This document shows, piece by piece, positions 1 to 8,043 of a stretch of 64,000 bases of DNA (positions within the stretch are counted from its first letter, which is position 1; every line of letters begins with the position of its first letter). The notes below the pieces were generated by a model. That model saw only the letters and a list, made by a program, of their open reading frames with translations, was not told the origin of the DNA and did no database searches. This DNA comes from Saccharopolyspora indica (GTDB taxonomy: Bacteria > Actinomycetota > Actinomycetes > Mycobacteriales > Pseudonocardiaceae). The position numbers were made by a program, and so were the translations under genes. Location: NCBI RefSeq assembly GCF_027853965.1, contig NZ_JAQGLB010000015.1, forward strand, positions 146,392 to 210,391, in the 5' to 3' direction.

Positions 1-11
1 GGAAGCGACCG

Positions 12-608
12 TCAGATCTTCCCGCCGTGCTCGGCGGTGCGGTGCCTCAGCTGTCGGCTGAAGGTCGCGCAGAAGCTCTCGGACAGCGGTGGCCAGTCCC
101 AGAAGTCGAAGGCGAGGGAGCCCAGGGCGAAGCCGGGGTCCCACTGCCACTGGGTGACGGGGACGGAAGCGCCGCAGGTGGGGCAGGGGGCGGTGCCCTC
201 ACCGGTTTCCTTCCAGGTGGCGATGCCGTCCTCGAACGGCTGCCAGACCTCGTCGTCCGGTTCGAGCTCCGTCGGGTAGTTGATGATCACCGTCTCGCCC
301 TGGCACCGCGGGCAGACGGCGGATGCCGCCGCGTCGAGTCCCTGACCGGCCACGTAGTGGTTCCGGCCGACGACGACGGCCACCGGGCCCGGCAGCCAGT
401 CCGGGTTCGACGAGCCGGACACGGCTCGCGCCCAGCGGGGACCTCGCACGTAGCCCTTGTCCACGGGATGGCTGAACACCCGGTCGCTGGACAGCTCCCG
501 CGTGATCAGGCCCTCGGCGACCATCCAGTCGACCATCCGCTCGGCGAGCGGCCCGGCATCCTCGAGGGTCACCTCCACGTCGATGATCCGCTCGAAGTAG
601 TCGCCCAT
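12..608 (-). CDS. Hypothetical protein with a zinc-ribbon-like double CxxC
   Basis: 198 aa from an ATG at 608. A GTG at 641 would add 11 residues, but the GGTGGGG just before the ATG favours the shorter form. Two CxxC pairs (CPRC, residues 99-102; CPTC, 142-145) sit about 40 residues apart and look like the two knuckles of a zinc ribbon. The N-terminal third (starting MGDYFERI) is acidic and amphipathic with no membrane segment, so the protein is probably cytoplasmic. I do not recognise a characterised family. It stands alone upstream of nothing obvious, and its stop lies at the left window edge. It is convincing as a gene because of GC-rich third positions and the ordered Cys pairs. Function unknown. 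Confidence 0.7.
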   Translation of the reverse strand: MGDYFERIIDVEVTLEDAGPLAERMVDWMVAEGLITRELSSDRVFSHPVDKGYVRGPRWARAVSGSSNPDWLPGPVAVVVGRNHYVAGQGLDAAASAVCPRCQGETVIINYPTELEPDDEVWQPFEDGIATWKETGEGTAPCPTCGASVPVTQWQWDPGFALGSLAFDFWDWPPLSESFCATFSRQLRHRTAEHGGKI

Positions 609-771
609 CGTCCCCACCGCCTGTCGATCTGCTGTGGACACTGTGCCATCCCGCTTCCGGCAGCTGTCCCGGGATCGACGGAAACGTGGAGCTGAGCGAG
701 CCGGCCGGCACGCGGGGCGGCGGCCCGGCCACCGCCCCGGTGTGCGTTCGGATGTCGTGCGTGCCGGCAGT

Positions 772-2028
772 TCACCGGTTCTCGGCGCGCGGGGCGCCGA
801 TGCCCGGATCGATCTGGAACGGTCCGGACGCCGACGGCCGCACGTCGAAGTCGAAGATCGCGGTCGGGAGGTAGACCGTCGAGCACGAGTTCGGGATGTC
901 CACCACGCCGGAGAGCCGGCCCTCGATGGGGGCCGCGCCCAGCAGGAGGTACGCCTGCTCGGGCGAGTAGCCGAACTTGGTCAGGTACTCGATCGCGTGC
1001 AGGCAGGCTCGCTGGTACGACAGGTGCGAGTCGAGATAGCGCTGTTCCCCGTCGAGAGTGACCGAGGTGCCCGAGAAGGCGATCCACTCGCTGAAGCGCG
1101 GATCCACCCGACCGGGCATGAAGATCGCGTGCTCGTGCACGCCGTAGGTCTCCATGCCGCCCCTGATCAGGTCGACGCGCAGGTCGATGAAGCCACCCAT
1201 CTCGATCGCGCCGCAGAAGGTGATCTCTCCGTCGCCCTGGGAGAAGTGCAGGTCTCCCACCGAGAGGTTCGCGCCGTCGACGAACACCGGGTAGAAGACC
1301 CGGGTGCCCTTGCTCAGGTTCTTGATGTCCTGATTCCCGCCGTTCTCCCGCGGCGGCGCCGTGCGCGCCGCTTCGGCACCCACCCGCGCCCACTGGTCAC
1401 GCGGCAACCCGCCCAGCACGGCGTGCTCCGCCTCGGGCGGGAGCGCCAGCGGCGGAACGCGATCGGGGTCGGTGGCGATGAGGGCCCCCTCCCGGGTGTT
1501 CCACCTGGCCAGCAGATCAGCCGAGGGGGCGGTGCCCATCAGGCCGGGGTGGATGAGGCCTTCGAAGCTGACGTGCGGGACGTGCCGGCTGCTGGCCACC
1601 TGGCCGTTGAAGTCCCAGACCGCCTTGTAGGCGTCCGGGAACTGGTCGGTCAGGAATCCGCCGCCGTTGTTCCTGGCGAAGATGCCGGTGTAGCCCCAGC
1701 CCTGGCCCGCCAGCGGACCGGAGTCCTGCTGCGGGATCGGACCGACGTCGAGGATGTCCACGATCAGCAGGTCACCCGGGCGAGCGCCCTCGACCGCGAA
1801 CGGGCCGGACAGCTTGTGGACCGACAGCAGCGGTGCGTTGAGGATGTCCTCGGCGGAGTCGTCGTTGACGATGGCACCGTCGAACCATTCCCGGCAGTCG
1901 ACGCGGAACGAGTCGCCGGGCTTGACGGTCGCGACCGGAGGAATCTCCGGGTGCCACCGGTTGTGCCCCAGCTTCTGCTGGTCCTCGAAGCGCTTGCCGG
2001 AGTCGAGCGGGAAGATCACTTCAGGCAT
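772..2028 (-). CDS. fmdA: Formamidase / acetamidase family protein
   Basis: 418 aa, the usual length of the FmdA_AmdA family, which hydrolyses formamide (or short aliphatic amides) to the acid and ammonia in the cytoplasm. Family features are visible: the N-terminal stretch on binding an aspartate-rich sheet (DGAIVNDDSAEDI), the GDLLIVDILDVGP block, a Gly/His-rich middle with the typical FEGLIHPGLMGTAPS segment, and the LHFSQGDGEI block. The start is ATG with GGAG eight bases upstream. It follows an FmdB-type zinc ribbon 58 bp upstream on the same strand, the classic fmdA/fmdB pairing. The nicotinate cluster begins 0.7 kb further upstream; formate and ammonia are products there, but a functional link is only an inference. 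Confidence 0.9.
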   Translation of the reverse strand: MPEVIFPLDSGKRFEDQQKLGHNRWHPEIPPVATVKPGDSFRVDCREWFDGAIVNDDSAEDILNAPLLSVHKLSGPFAVEGARPGDLLIVDILDVGPIPQQDSGPLAGQGWGYTGIFARNNGGGFLTDQFPDAYKAVWDFNGQVASSRHVPHVSFEGLIHPGLMGTAPSADLLARWNTREGALIATDPDRVPPLALPPEAEHAVLGGLPRDQWARVGAEAARTAPPRENGGNQDIKNLSKGTRVFYPVFVDGANLSVGDLHFSQGDGEITFCGAIEMGGFIDLRVDLIRGGMETYGVHEHAIFMPGRVDPRFSEWIAFSGTSVTLDGEQRYLDSHLSYQRACLHAIEYLTKFGYSPEQAYLLLGAAPIEGRLSGVVDIPNSCSTVYLPTAIFDFDVRPSASGPFQIDPGIGAPRAENR

Positions 2029-2086
2029 GTCGTGCTCCTGATCAGGTCGTGACGGGTTCTGCCGGGCCTCGGCCGGTGGCGGGGAG

Positions 2087-2377
2087 TCAGGGACGCGGCA
2101 GCTTGCTGTGCAACGGGTTCTGCGACACCCGCGGCGCCGCCCGGCGGGCCGGTCCCGACGGCAGCGAGGTGACGACCGCCGGCTCGTGCGCCGACGCGGC
2201 GGTGGAGTCGATCAACCGGTACGCCGCGCTGCCGGCTCGGGAGAGGCGCGGCGCGGTGACGCGCCGCCGGGCCGGTTCCCCGCACGCCGGGCAGGCGACC
2301 GACGCCGGCACTTCCCGCATGGCGAAGCTGAGGTCGAACTCGGTGCCTTCGGGGCAGCGGAACGCGTACAAGGGCAT
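2087..2377 (-). CDS. fmdB: FmdB-family zinc-ribbon protein, first knuckle degenerate
   Basis: 96 aa starting MPLYAFRC at 2377; a start four codons earlier is possible but the MPLY start is the family norm. FmdB proteins are small putative regulators encoded next to formamidase. The usual ribbon has two CxxC pairs. Here the second (CPAC, residues 29-32) is intact, but the first reads CPEG (8-11), so one expected zinc ligand is missing. The C-terminal half (residues 40-96) is a basic, proline-rich low-complexity tail. It lies 58 bp upstream of fmdA on the same strand and directly downstream of a short ORF with a strong ribosome binding site, suggesting one transcript. Confidence 0.75.
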   Translation of the reverse strand: MPLYAFRCPEGTEFDLSFAMREVPASVACPACGEPARRRVTAPRLSRAGSAAYRLIDSTAASAHEPAVVTSLPSGPARRAAPRVSQNPLHSKLPRP

Positions 2378-2382
2378 GGCGC

Positions 2383-2475
2383 TCAGCACCCCCGCGACCC
2401 GGTGTTCGACGCCGGGTCGTTGCCGGTCGTGTCACCAGTGCTGCTCGGCTTGCCTGAGACCGCTGCGCGACGCAT
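2383..2475 (-). CDS. Possible 30-codon small ORF upstream of fmdB
   Basis: An ATG at 2475 is preceded at the right distance by the purine-rich AGGAGGAAGGAAG, one of the best Shine-Dalgarno sequences in this window. The ORF encodes 30 residues rich in Ser, Thr, Gly and Asn, begins MRRAAV and ends in a Cys before TGA. Its stop is only 5 bp from the fmdB ATG, an arrangement typical of translational coupling or of a leader peptide. No homology is recognised. It is either a genuine small protein or a translated leader for fmdBA. Confidence 0.4.
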   Translation of the reverse strand: MRRAAVSGKPSSTGDTTGNDPASNTGSRGC

Positions 2476-2715
2476 GCGCTTCCTTCCTCCTGGATTCACC
2501 TTGCTTGCGACGAGGGTTCGACCGCGGTGGCTCGACACCTCGGCGACACCGACCAGAACAACGGAGATTACGAGAGCGACCGCGTCGGAGCCACCGGAGA
2601 GCGGCCACCGGGCGTGGAGCCCAGCAGCGCCGCAACGGTGCAGGTCAGCCGACTGCCGGACAACAGCGGCCAGCCGGTGGAACGGACCGGTGAGCACGGC
2701 TGGTGGCGTCGGCGA

Positions 2716-3612
2716 TCAGCTCAGCTTCCGCAGTGCTCCGCGCACCGCGGCGAGGGCGGCGCCGGGTTCGTCCCAGAAGACCATGTGCCCGGCTCCGGGC
2801 ACTTCGACGAGTTCGGCGGAGGGATTGGTCTCGGCGGCTTCCCGCGCGCCCGCGGCGGTGACCACCGGGCTGTCGGCTCCGTGGACGAGGACCGCGGGGG
2901 AGGGGACGTCGGGCCAGTGGGCGAAGAAGTCCTCGGATTCGAACCCGGCGTGCGTTGCCGCGATCGCGGTCCGCGAGCAGGAGGACAGCCAGCGGGCGCG
3001 CAGCTCCTGCTCCCTGCGGGGCCAGCGGGGCCAGGACTGCGCCACCTCGTCGGCGTCGGTGCCGCTGCGGGCCTGGTCGAGTTGGCGGAGGAAGGCTTCG
3101 AGGCTGGTGGGGTACGGGTCCCTGCCGGGTCCGCTCATCGGCGGGTCGACCAGCACGACCCCCCGCAGTTCGTGCTCGCCGGTGGTCGCGGCCAGCGCCG
3201 CGATCCGCGCACCCATGGAGTGCCCGAGCAGGACGGGCCTGTCCAGGTGCAGCCCGGACACGACAGCATCGACATCCGCGGCGTAGCTGGCGAGGTCGTA
3301 GCCGTGCAGTGCGGAGTCGGCGGACGGGCTGTCGGAGAGCCCGCGGCCCCGGACGTCGAGCACCAGCGGACGCACGAGACCGGTCAGGCCGCGCGCCACG
3401 AAGTCCATCGTGATGGCGGGGCTGGTGATGCCGGGCAGGATCAGCACCGGCACGCCGTCGGCCGGGCCGTAGTCGAGCAGGTGCAGCCGGAGCGATCCCG
3501 AACGCACCCACCGGCTCACCGCGGGGACGTCGCCGAGATCGGCCAACGCCGGTTGGCTCAGGGTGCGGGCAGCCGGCGGTTCGGTCGGGATCAGCGGGAG
3601 GGGCGTGGTCAC
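2716..3612 (-). CDS. nicD: Alpha/beta hydrolase, probable N-formylmaleamate deformylase
   Basis: 298 aa from a GTG at 3612; the longer open frame upstream is not coding in style. Alpha/beta-hydrolase fold with the nucleophile elbow GHSMG, the oxyanion-side motif LPGITSPAITMDF, an Asp-bearing VLVHGADSP segment and the late catalytic His in GAGHMVFWDEP. NicD releases formate from N-formylmaleamate, giving maleamate. The call rests on context: it is the last gene of a long minus-strand operon that also encodes the maleamate amidase (46 bp upstream), Mo hydroxylase, monooxygenase and transporter. Without that context it would be an unassigned hydrolase. Confidence 0.8.
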   Translation of the reverse strand: MTTPLPLIPTEPPAARTLSQPALADLGDVPAVSRWVRSGSLRLHLLDYGPADGVPVLILPGITSPAITMDFVARGLTGLVRPLVLDVRGRGLSDSPSADSALHGYDLASYAADVDAVVSGLHLDRPVLLGHSMGARIAALAATTGEHELRGVVLVDPPMSGPGRDPYPTSLEAFLRQLDQARSGTDADEVAQSWPRWPRREQELRARWLSSCSRTAIAATHAGFESEDFFAHWPDVPSPAVLVHGADSPVVTAAGAREAAETNPSAELVEVPGAGHMVFWDEPGAALAAVRGALRKLS

Positions 3613-3658
3613 GAGTGGCCTTTCTGGGTCGGTGGGTCGGCGTGCGCTCCGGCGCCGC

Positions 3659-4354
3659 CTACGCGAGGGACGCGGCGGTGCTGAGCCGGGGCAAGCGGTC
3701 GAGGTAGGCCAGTGCGTCGTAGAGGCCGATGACATCGGCGTACTTCGCCTGCAGGTCGAACAGGGCGGCATCGTGCGGGCCCCGCGCACGGTCACCGCAG
3801 GCTTCCCGCACGACGAGGGTGTTGAAGCCGCTCTGCACGGCATCGACCGCGGTGGCGCGGACGCAGCCGGAGGTGGTGGCGCCGCAGACCAGCAGCGTGT
3901 CGGTGCCCAGGCCGGTCAGCAGGGCGGCCAGGCTGGTTCCGTGGAACGCGGAAGCGCCCTTCTTCAGCACGAGGTGGTCGCAGGCTTGCTGCTCCAGCCT
4001 GGGATCGAGGGCGATCTCGTCGCTTCCTTCGCGCAGAGCGCGCATGCCCGGTGCTTTGCGGAGCCAAGCGCAGGAGTCGCCGTCGGCCTCGGCGGGCGTG
4101 TAGCTGATCGCGGTGTAGATCACCGGCACGGCGTGCTGCCGGGCCGTGGTCGTCAGCACGGCCGCCGCGGTCACCTCCCGGGTGAGGTCGGACCCGGAGG
4201 CGAAGCCGGGCTCGGTGAAGCCGCGGGTCAGGTCGACCACGACCAGCGCGGGGCGGCTGCCGCGAGGAACGGCGGCGCCGAACCCGGCCCGGTCGTAGGT
4301 CGCATCGGTCTCGGCCCCGTGCAGGCCGGCGGATCGGTGGTCATCGTCGGGCAC
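3659..4354 (-). CDS. nicF: Isochorismatase-family amidase, probable maleamate amidohydrolase
   Basis: 231 aa cysteine hydrolase of the isochorismatase superfamily. The triad is visible as Asp in ALVVVDLTRGF, Lys in LVLKKGASAFHGT and nucleophilic Cys in CGATTSGCVRATAVDA, and a cis-peptide region precedes the Cys as in the family. NicF converts maleamate to maleate and ammonia. The ATG at 4354 overlaps the end of the coxG-like gene by 14 bp, and nicD follows 46 bp downstream. N-carbamoylsarcosine amidases share the fold, so the substrate is inferred from the neighbouring nic genes. Confidence 0.82.
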   Translation of the reverse strand: MPDDDHRSAGLHGAETDATYDRAGFGAAVPRGSRPALVVVDLTRGFTEPGFASGSDLTREVTAAAVLTTTARQHAVPVIYTAISYTPAEADGDSCAWLRKAPGMRALREGSDEIALDPRLEQQACDHLVLKKGASAFHGTSLAALLTGLGTDTLLVCGATTSGCVRATAVDAVQSGFNTLVVREACGDRARGPHDAALFDLQAKYADVIGLYDALAYLDRLPRLSTAASLA

Positions 4355-5006
4355 GCTGCAACTCCTTGATCAGTCTGTCCTGGGTGCGGATCCGGCCGAG
4401 CAGCCAGCCCTGGAAGAACCCGAGCGCCGCGGCGGCAGCCACCGCGGCGTACCGCCCGGCGCCGGGCGGGAGCAGCATCGCCAGCCCGTCGAGGGCATCG
4501 CCGCTGTCCTTCGCGGCCGGGGCGGGCGCGGTGCCGCTGTCGGCCGGGACCGCGGTGCTCGGCCCTCGCTGCAGTTGGGTGGCGAGGTTGCGGGCGAACT
4601 GGTCCAGCAGCCGGTTGGACACGGTGCCGATCGCGCCCTTGCCGAACTGGGCGAGCTTTCCGCGCACGGACAGGTCCGTGCGCAGGGTGAGCGTCGCGCC
4701 CCCGGGAGCTTCGAGCACGGTCAGGACGACATCGGCCTCGGCATCGCCGTTCCCGTGGCTGTCCGCGCCCCGCGCGAGCAGGCGCAGCCTGCGATCGGCG
4801 GCAGCGACCTCGCTGAAGCGCACCGTGCCGGAGTACGCGGCGCTGATCGGGCCGACCTTGAACTTCACGCGACCGCGGTAGGTGTCGCCGTCGCGCCCGT
4901 CGAGGGTCGCTCCCGGCAGGCAGCCCGCCACCCGTTCGACATCGTTGATCAGGGCGAACACGGCGTCCGGGTCCGCCGGTACTTCGAGTTGGTTCTCCAG
5001 GATCAC
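4341..5006 (-). CDS. coxG: CoxG-like SRPBCC protein (Mo-hydroxylase accessory)
   Basis: 221 aa from a GTG at 5006 that overlaps the upstream iron-sulfur subunit by 4 bp (GTGA). Residues 1-145 are a CoxG/SRPBCC domain (family patterns VPADPDAVFALINDVERVAGCLPGA and RGKLAQFGKGAIGTVSNRLLDQFARN). A Pro/Ala linker follows, then a C-terminal hydrophobic segment around residues 185-205 that probably anchors the protein to the membrane. CoxG recruits molybdenum hydroxylases such as CO dehydrogenase to the membrane side. Its position inside the hydroxylase operon suggests the same role for the nicotinate enzyme. Confidence 0.85.
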   Translation of the reverse strand: MILENQLEVPADPDAVFALINDVERVAGCLPGATLDGRDGDTYRGRVKFKVGPISAAYSGTVRFSEVAAADRRLRLLARGADSHGNGDAEADVVLTVLEAPGGATLTLRTDLSVRGKLAQFGKGAIGTVSNRLLDQFARNLATQLQRGPSTAVPADSGTAPAPAAKDSGDALDGLAMLLPPGAGRYAAVAAAAALGFFQGWLLGRIRTQDRLIKELQRARR

Positions 5007-5533
5007 GGGGTCGCTTCCTTCTCGGCGGAGGTGGGGCACGCGGCTTCGGCGTCCGAAGTGGACCGCCTGGCTTCGGCGGTGGCGGCGATCGCGTCGACGA
5101 TCGTCTGGTAGCCCGTGCATCGGCACAGGTTGGCCGAGACCGCCTCGCGGATCTCCTCGCGGTCGGCGTCCGGCTGCTGGGCGAGGAAGCCCTCGGCGAG
5201 CATGAGGAATCCGGGGGTGCAGAACCCGCACTGGAGCCCGTGGTGGTCGCGGAAGGCCCGCTGCAGGTCGGAGAGCTCGCCGTCGCCGGCGAGCGACTCG
5301 ACCGTGCGGATGTCGGAGTTCTCGGCTTGCACGGCGAACATCAGGCAGGCTCGCACCGGTTCGCCGTCGACGAGGACGGTGCAGGCGCCGCACACCCCGT
5401 GCTCGCACCCGACGTGGGTGCCGGTGAGACCCAGGTCGTGGCGCAGTGCGTCGAGCAGCGTCTTGCGCGGTTCGACGAGCGCCTCGTGCTCCGCACCGTT
5501 GACGTTCAGCCCGATCAGGTGTCGCTCGTTCAT
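5003..5533 (-). CDS. Molybdenum hydroxylase, [2Fe-2S] subunit (nicotinate dehydrogenase small subunit)
   Basis: 176 aa. The N-terminal plant-type ferredoxin domain carries GCEHGVCGACTVLVDG (three ligands) plus the following Cys of VRACL. The C-terminal helical domain carries CGFC and CRC, the ligands of the second cluster. This subunit passes electrons between the molybdenum and FAD subunits of a xanthine-oxidase-family enzyme that hydroxylates nicotinate at C6. The ATG at 5533 has no Shine-Dalgarno of its own. It overlaps the stop of a 17-codon ORF that does have one, so coupled initiation is likely. Downstream it overlaps coxG by 4 bp. Confidence 0.9.
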   Translation of the reverse strand: MNERHLIGLNVNGAEHEALVEPRKTLLDALRHDLGLTGTHVGCEHGVCGACTVLVDGEPVRACLMFAVQAENSDIRTVESLAGDGELSDLQRAFRDHHGLQCGFCTPGFLMLAEGFLAQQPDADREEIREAVSANLCRCTGYQTIVDAIAATAEARRSTSDAEAACPTSAEKEATP

Positions 5534-5583
5534 CTTGTGCAGGTGGCGCAGCCCCGCGGTGTCGGCCTCGGGGCGGAAACCAC
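5530..5583 (-). CDS. Possible 17-codon coupling leader before the [2Fe-2S] subunit
   Basis: A GTG at 5583 follows AAAGGAGG (5588-5595) by four bases and opens a 17-codon frame. Its TGA overlaps the ATG of the iron-sulfur subunit as ATGA. The peptide ends with a CATC Cys pair. The only strong ribosome binding site in the 77-bp gap belongs to this frame. The spacing is short, so the assignment is tentative. Confidence 0.3.
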   Translation of the reverse strand: MVSAPRPTPRGCATCTR

Positions 5584-5610
5584 CCCACCTCCTTTCGCCA
5601 GTCGCGCTGA

Positions 5611-8043
5611 TCAAGCCCGCACCGGGTGTTCCCGCGGGGTGCGCGCCGCGTCCAGCGCGGCCAGCACCGTCTGCGGGTGCACGGGCGTGGTGTCGAGTTC
5701 GACCCCGGTGTGGCGCAGTGCGTCGTTGACCGCGTTCAGCACCGCGGCCGGTGCACCGATGGTGCCGCCCTCGCCGGCGCCTTTCGCGCCGCTCTCGGTG
5801 AACGCGCACGGCGTTTCGAGATGGGTGACGGTGATGTCCGGGATCTCCGTCGCGGTCGGCACGAGGTAGTCGATGAAGCTGGCGGCCGAGGGTTCGCCGT
5901 TGTCGGCGTAGGTGACCTCCTCGAACAGCGCTCCGGCGATGCCTTGAGCGATCCCGCCGCGGCACTGGCCGTCGACGACCTGCGGGTGGATCACCACACC
6001 GCAGTCCTCGACGCAGGCGTAGCGCAGGATGCCGATCCGGCCGGTGCCCGGATCGGCCTCGACGACCACGGCGTGGGTGGCGTTGGAGAACGTGCCGTCA
6101 CCGGCGACGTCGAAGCTCGCGGTCGCGGTCAACGTCGGTTCGACGCCCTCGGGCAGCAGGTGGCTGCGCAGGTGGGCCACCTCGGCGATGTCCTCGAAGG
6201 ACACTCGCCGGGAGGGGTCGTCGATCTGGACGACGCCTCCGTCGCCGTCCAGGCGGACGTTGTCCGGACGGGTCTTGAGCAGGTGCGCGGCGATGGTGCG
6301 CAGCAGCTCGGCGAGGCGCCCGGCCGCGACGGACACGGCGGAGCCGCCGATGGTCACCGACCGCGAGGCGAAGGTGCCCCACCCGTAGGCGATGCGCTCG
6401 GTGTCGCCCTGCCGCAGCTTGACCTCGTCCAGGTCCAGCCCCAGCCGGTCGGCCGCGATCTGGGCGAGGGTCGTCTCGTGCGACTGCCCGTGGTTCATCG
6501 TGCCGCTGGTGACCACCACCGACCCCGTGGTGTCCATCCGGATCTCGGAGACGTCGAAACCGGGGACCACCCGCATCTTGCGCTTGGCGAAGGCGTCGGA
6601 CCCGTAGCCGGTCCGCTCGGAGAAGCAGCAGTAGCCGATGCCGATGTGCCGTCCTTCCGCGGCGGCCCGCTCCCGGAACTCGTACCAGCCCTCCTCGCGG
6701 AGCGTGGCCTCGGCGAGGTCGAGCGATTCCCGGTAGGTGCCGGGATCGTAGGTGATGCCGTTGACACCGGTGTAGGGGAATTCGGTGATCACGTTGCGCC
6801 GCCGGATCTCGACCGGGTCGATGCCGAGTTCGCGCGCCGCGCGCTCCATGACGCGTTCCACCGCCATGACGTACTGCGGTCGGCTGACCCCGCGGTAGGG
6901 GGCGGTCGGCGCCTTGTTGCTGGTGATGGCGCGACCGCGGACCCGGTAGGCGGGCACCTGGTAGACGCTCGGCATCTCGGCGGAGGCCATCAGCGGTTCG
7001 ATGCCCGCCGTGAACGGGTAGCAGGAGTAGGCGCCCATGTCGCAGACGACGTCGACGTCCAGCGCGGTGATCCGGCCTTCGGCGTCGAACGCCGCGCGGG
7101 TGCGGTAGCGCTGCTCGCGGGCCAGGAACGCGGCGGTCAGCGCCTCCCGGCGGTCCTCGATCCACTTCACCGGCCGGTCCAGCTTCCGGGCCGCCGCCGC
7201 GACCGCGATCTCCTCGCGGCCGACCACGCACTTCTGGCCGAACCCGCCGCCCATGTCGGGGACGGTGACCCGCACGGTGCGCTCCGGGACGCGCAGCGAC
7301 CGGGCCAGCACCGTGCGCACCTGGTGCGGGACCTGCGTGCAGGTCTGCACCAGCAGCTGGTCGTCGCGGTCGTCCCAGGAGGCGACCACACCGCGCGTTT
7401 CCAGCGGCAGCGCGTTCTGCCGCCCGCTTCGCGTGACGACCTCGACCACGCAGCCCGGCCCGGATTCGGCGGCCTCGAACGCGGCGTCGACCCCGGGCGT
7501 GTCGAACATCGACACGTCGAGGAGGACGTTGCCGGGCGCCTCCTCGTGCACGAGCGGTGCGTCCGGGGCGAGCGCGGTCTCCTCCGAGACGATCGCGTCG
7601 AGGGGTGCGAAGGTGACCACCGCGGCTTCGATGCCGTCTTCCGCGCTGTACGGGTCGCGAGCGATGACCACGGCCACCGGTTCGCCGACGAAGCGCACCT
7701 TCTCCTTGGCCAGGACGGGCATCGCGGTGGGCGCGAACTCCTCCGGCGGGCGGTCGAGCAGGGCCACGATGTCGCCGAGGTCGAGATCCTCTGCGGTGTA
7801 GGCGGCCACGACGCCGTCGACCGCGCGGACCGCGGAGAGGTCGATGTCGAGGATCCGGCCGTGCGCGACGGTGGAGCGGACGAATCCCGCGTGCAGCATC
7901 CCGCTCAGCTGGACGTCGTCGATGAACCGCCCTCGACCGCGCAGCAGGCGTGGGTCTTCGCGCCGGGGCACCGCAGCCCCGACCCAGCGCTTCCCGCCGG
8001 ACTGCGGAGATCCATGTCGGGCACCGGTATCGCGTCCGGTCAT
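5611..8043 (-). CDS. Molybdenum hydroxylase, molybdopterin-binding large subunit
   Basis: 810 aa from an ATG at 8043 with AGAAAGGAG upstream; the open frame beyond it is not coding. Xanthine-oxidase-family large subunit: N-terminal ald_xan_dh domain (RREDPRLLRGRGRFIDDV at about residues 25-45), the molybdopterin motif GGGFGQK, and the C-terminal GAGEGGTIGAP carrying the catalytic Glu. It should insert water-derived oxygen into the pyridine ring of nicotinate, giving 6-hydroxynicotinate. The gene overlaps the FAD subunit by 4 bp. The arrangement L-S-M as three proteins differs from the two-subunit, cytochrome-linked NicAB of Pseudomonas. The substrate is inferred from context, since this family also oxidises purines, CO and nicotine. 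Confidence 0.9.
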   Translation of the reverse strand: MTGRDTGARHGSPQSGGKRWVGAAVPRREDPRLLRGRGRFIDDVQLSGMLHAGFVRSTVAHGRILDIDLSAVRAVDGVVAAYTAEDLDLGDIVALLDRPPEEFAPTAMPVLAKEKVRFVGEPVAVVIARDPYSAEDGIEAAVVTFAPLDAIVSEETALAPDAPLVHEEAPGNVLLDVSMFDTPGVDAAFEAAESGPGCVVEVVTRSGRQNALPLETRGVVASWDDRDDQLLVQTCTQVPHQVRTVLARSLRVPERTVRVTVPDMGGGFGQKCVVGREEIAVAAAARKLDRPVKWIEDRREALTAAFLAREQRYRTRAAFDAEGRITALDVDVVCDMGAYSCYPFTAGIEPLMASAEMPSVYQVPAYRVRGRAITSNKAPTAPYRGVSRPQYVMAVERVMERAARELGIDPVEIRRRNVITEFPYTGVNGITYDPGTYRESLDLAEATLREEGWYEFRERAAAEGRHIGIGYCCFSERTGYGSDAFAKRKMRVVPGFDVSEIRMDTTGSVVVTSGTMNHGQSHETTLAQIAADRLGLDLDEVKLRQGDTERIAYGWGTFASRSVTIGGSAVSVAAGRLAELLRTIAAHLLKTRPDNVRLDGDGGVVQIDDPSRRVSFEDIAEVAHLRSHLLPEGVEPTLTATASFDVAGDGTFSNATHAVVVEADPGTGRIGILRYACVEDCGVVIHPQVVDGQCRGGIAQGIAGALFEEVTYADNGEPSAASFIDYLVPTATEIPDITVTHLETPCAFTESGAKGAGEGGTIGAPAAVLNAVNDALRHTGVELDTTPVHPQTVLAALDAARTPREHPVRA

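Noticed and set aside
772..4354. Formamidase as a dedicated enzyme of the nicotinate pathway
   Set aside because: Formate from N-formylmaleamate needs only NicD; fmdA is separated by 0.7 kb and has its own fmdB partner and no copy of the nic operator.
5534..5965. N-terminal extension of the [2Fe-2S] subunit to 320 residues
   Set aside because: The upstream part overlaps the large-subunit gene in another frame and lacks family similarity; the ferredoxin domain starts normally at 5533.
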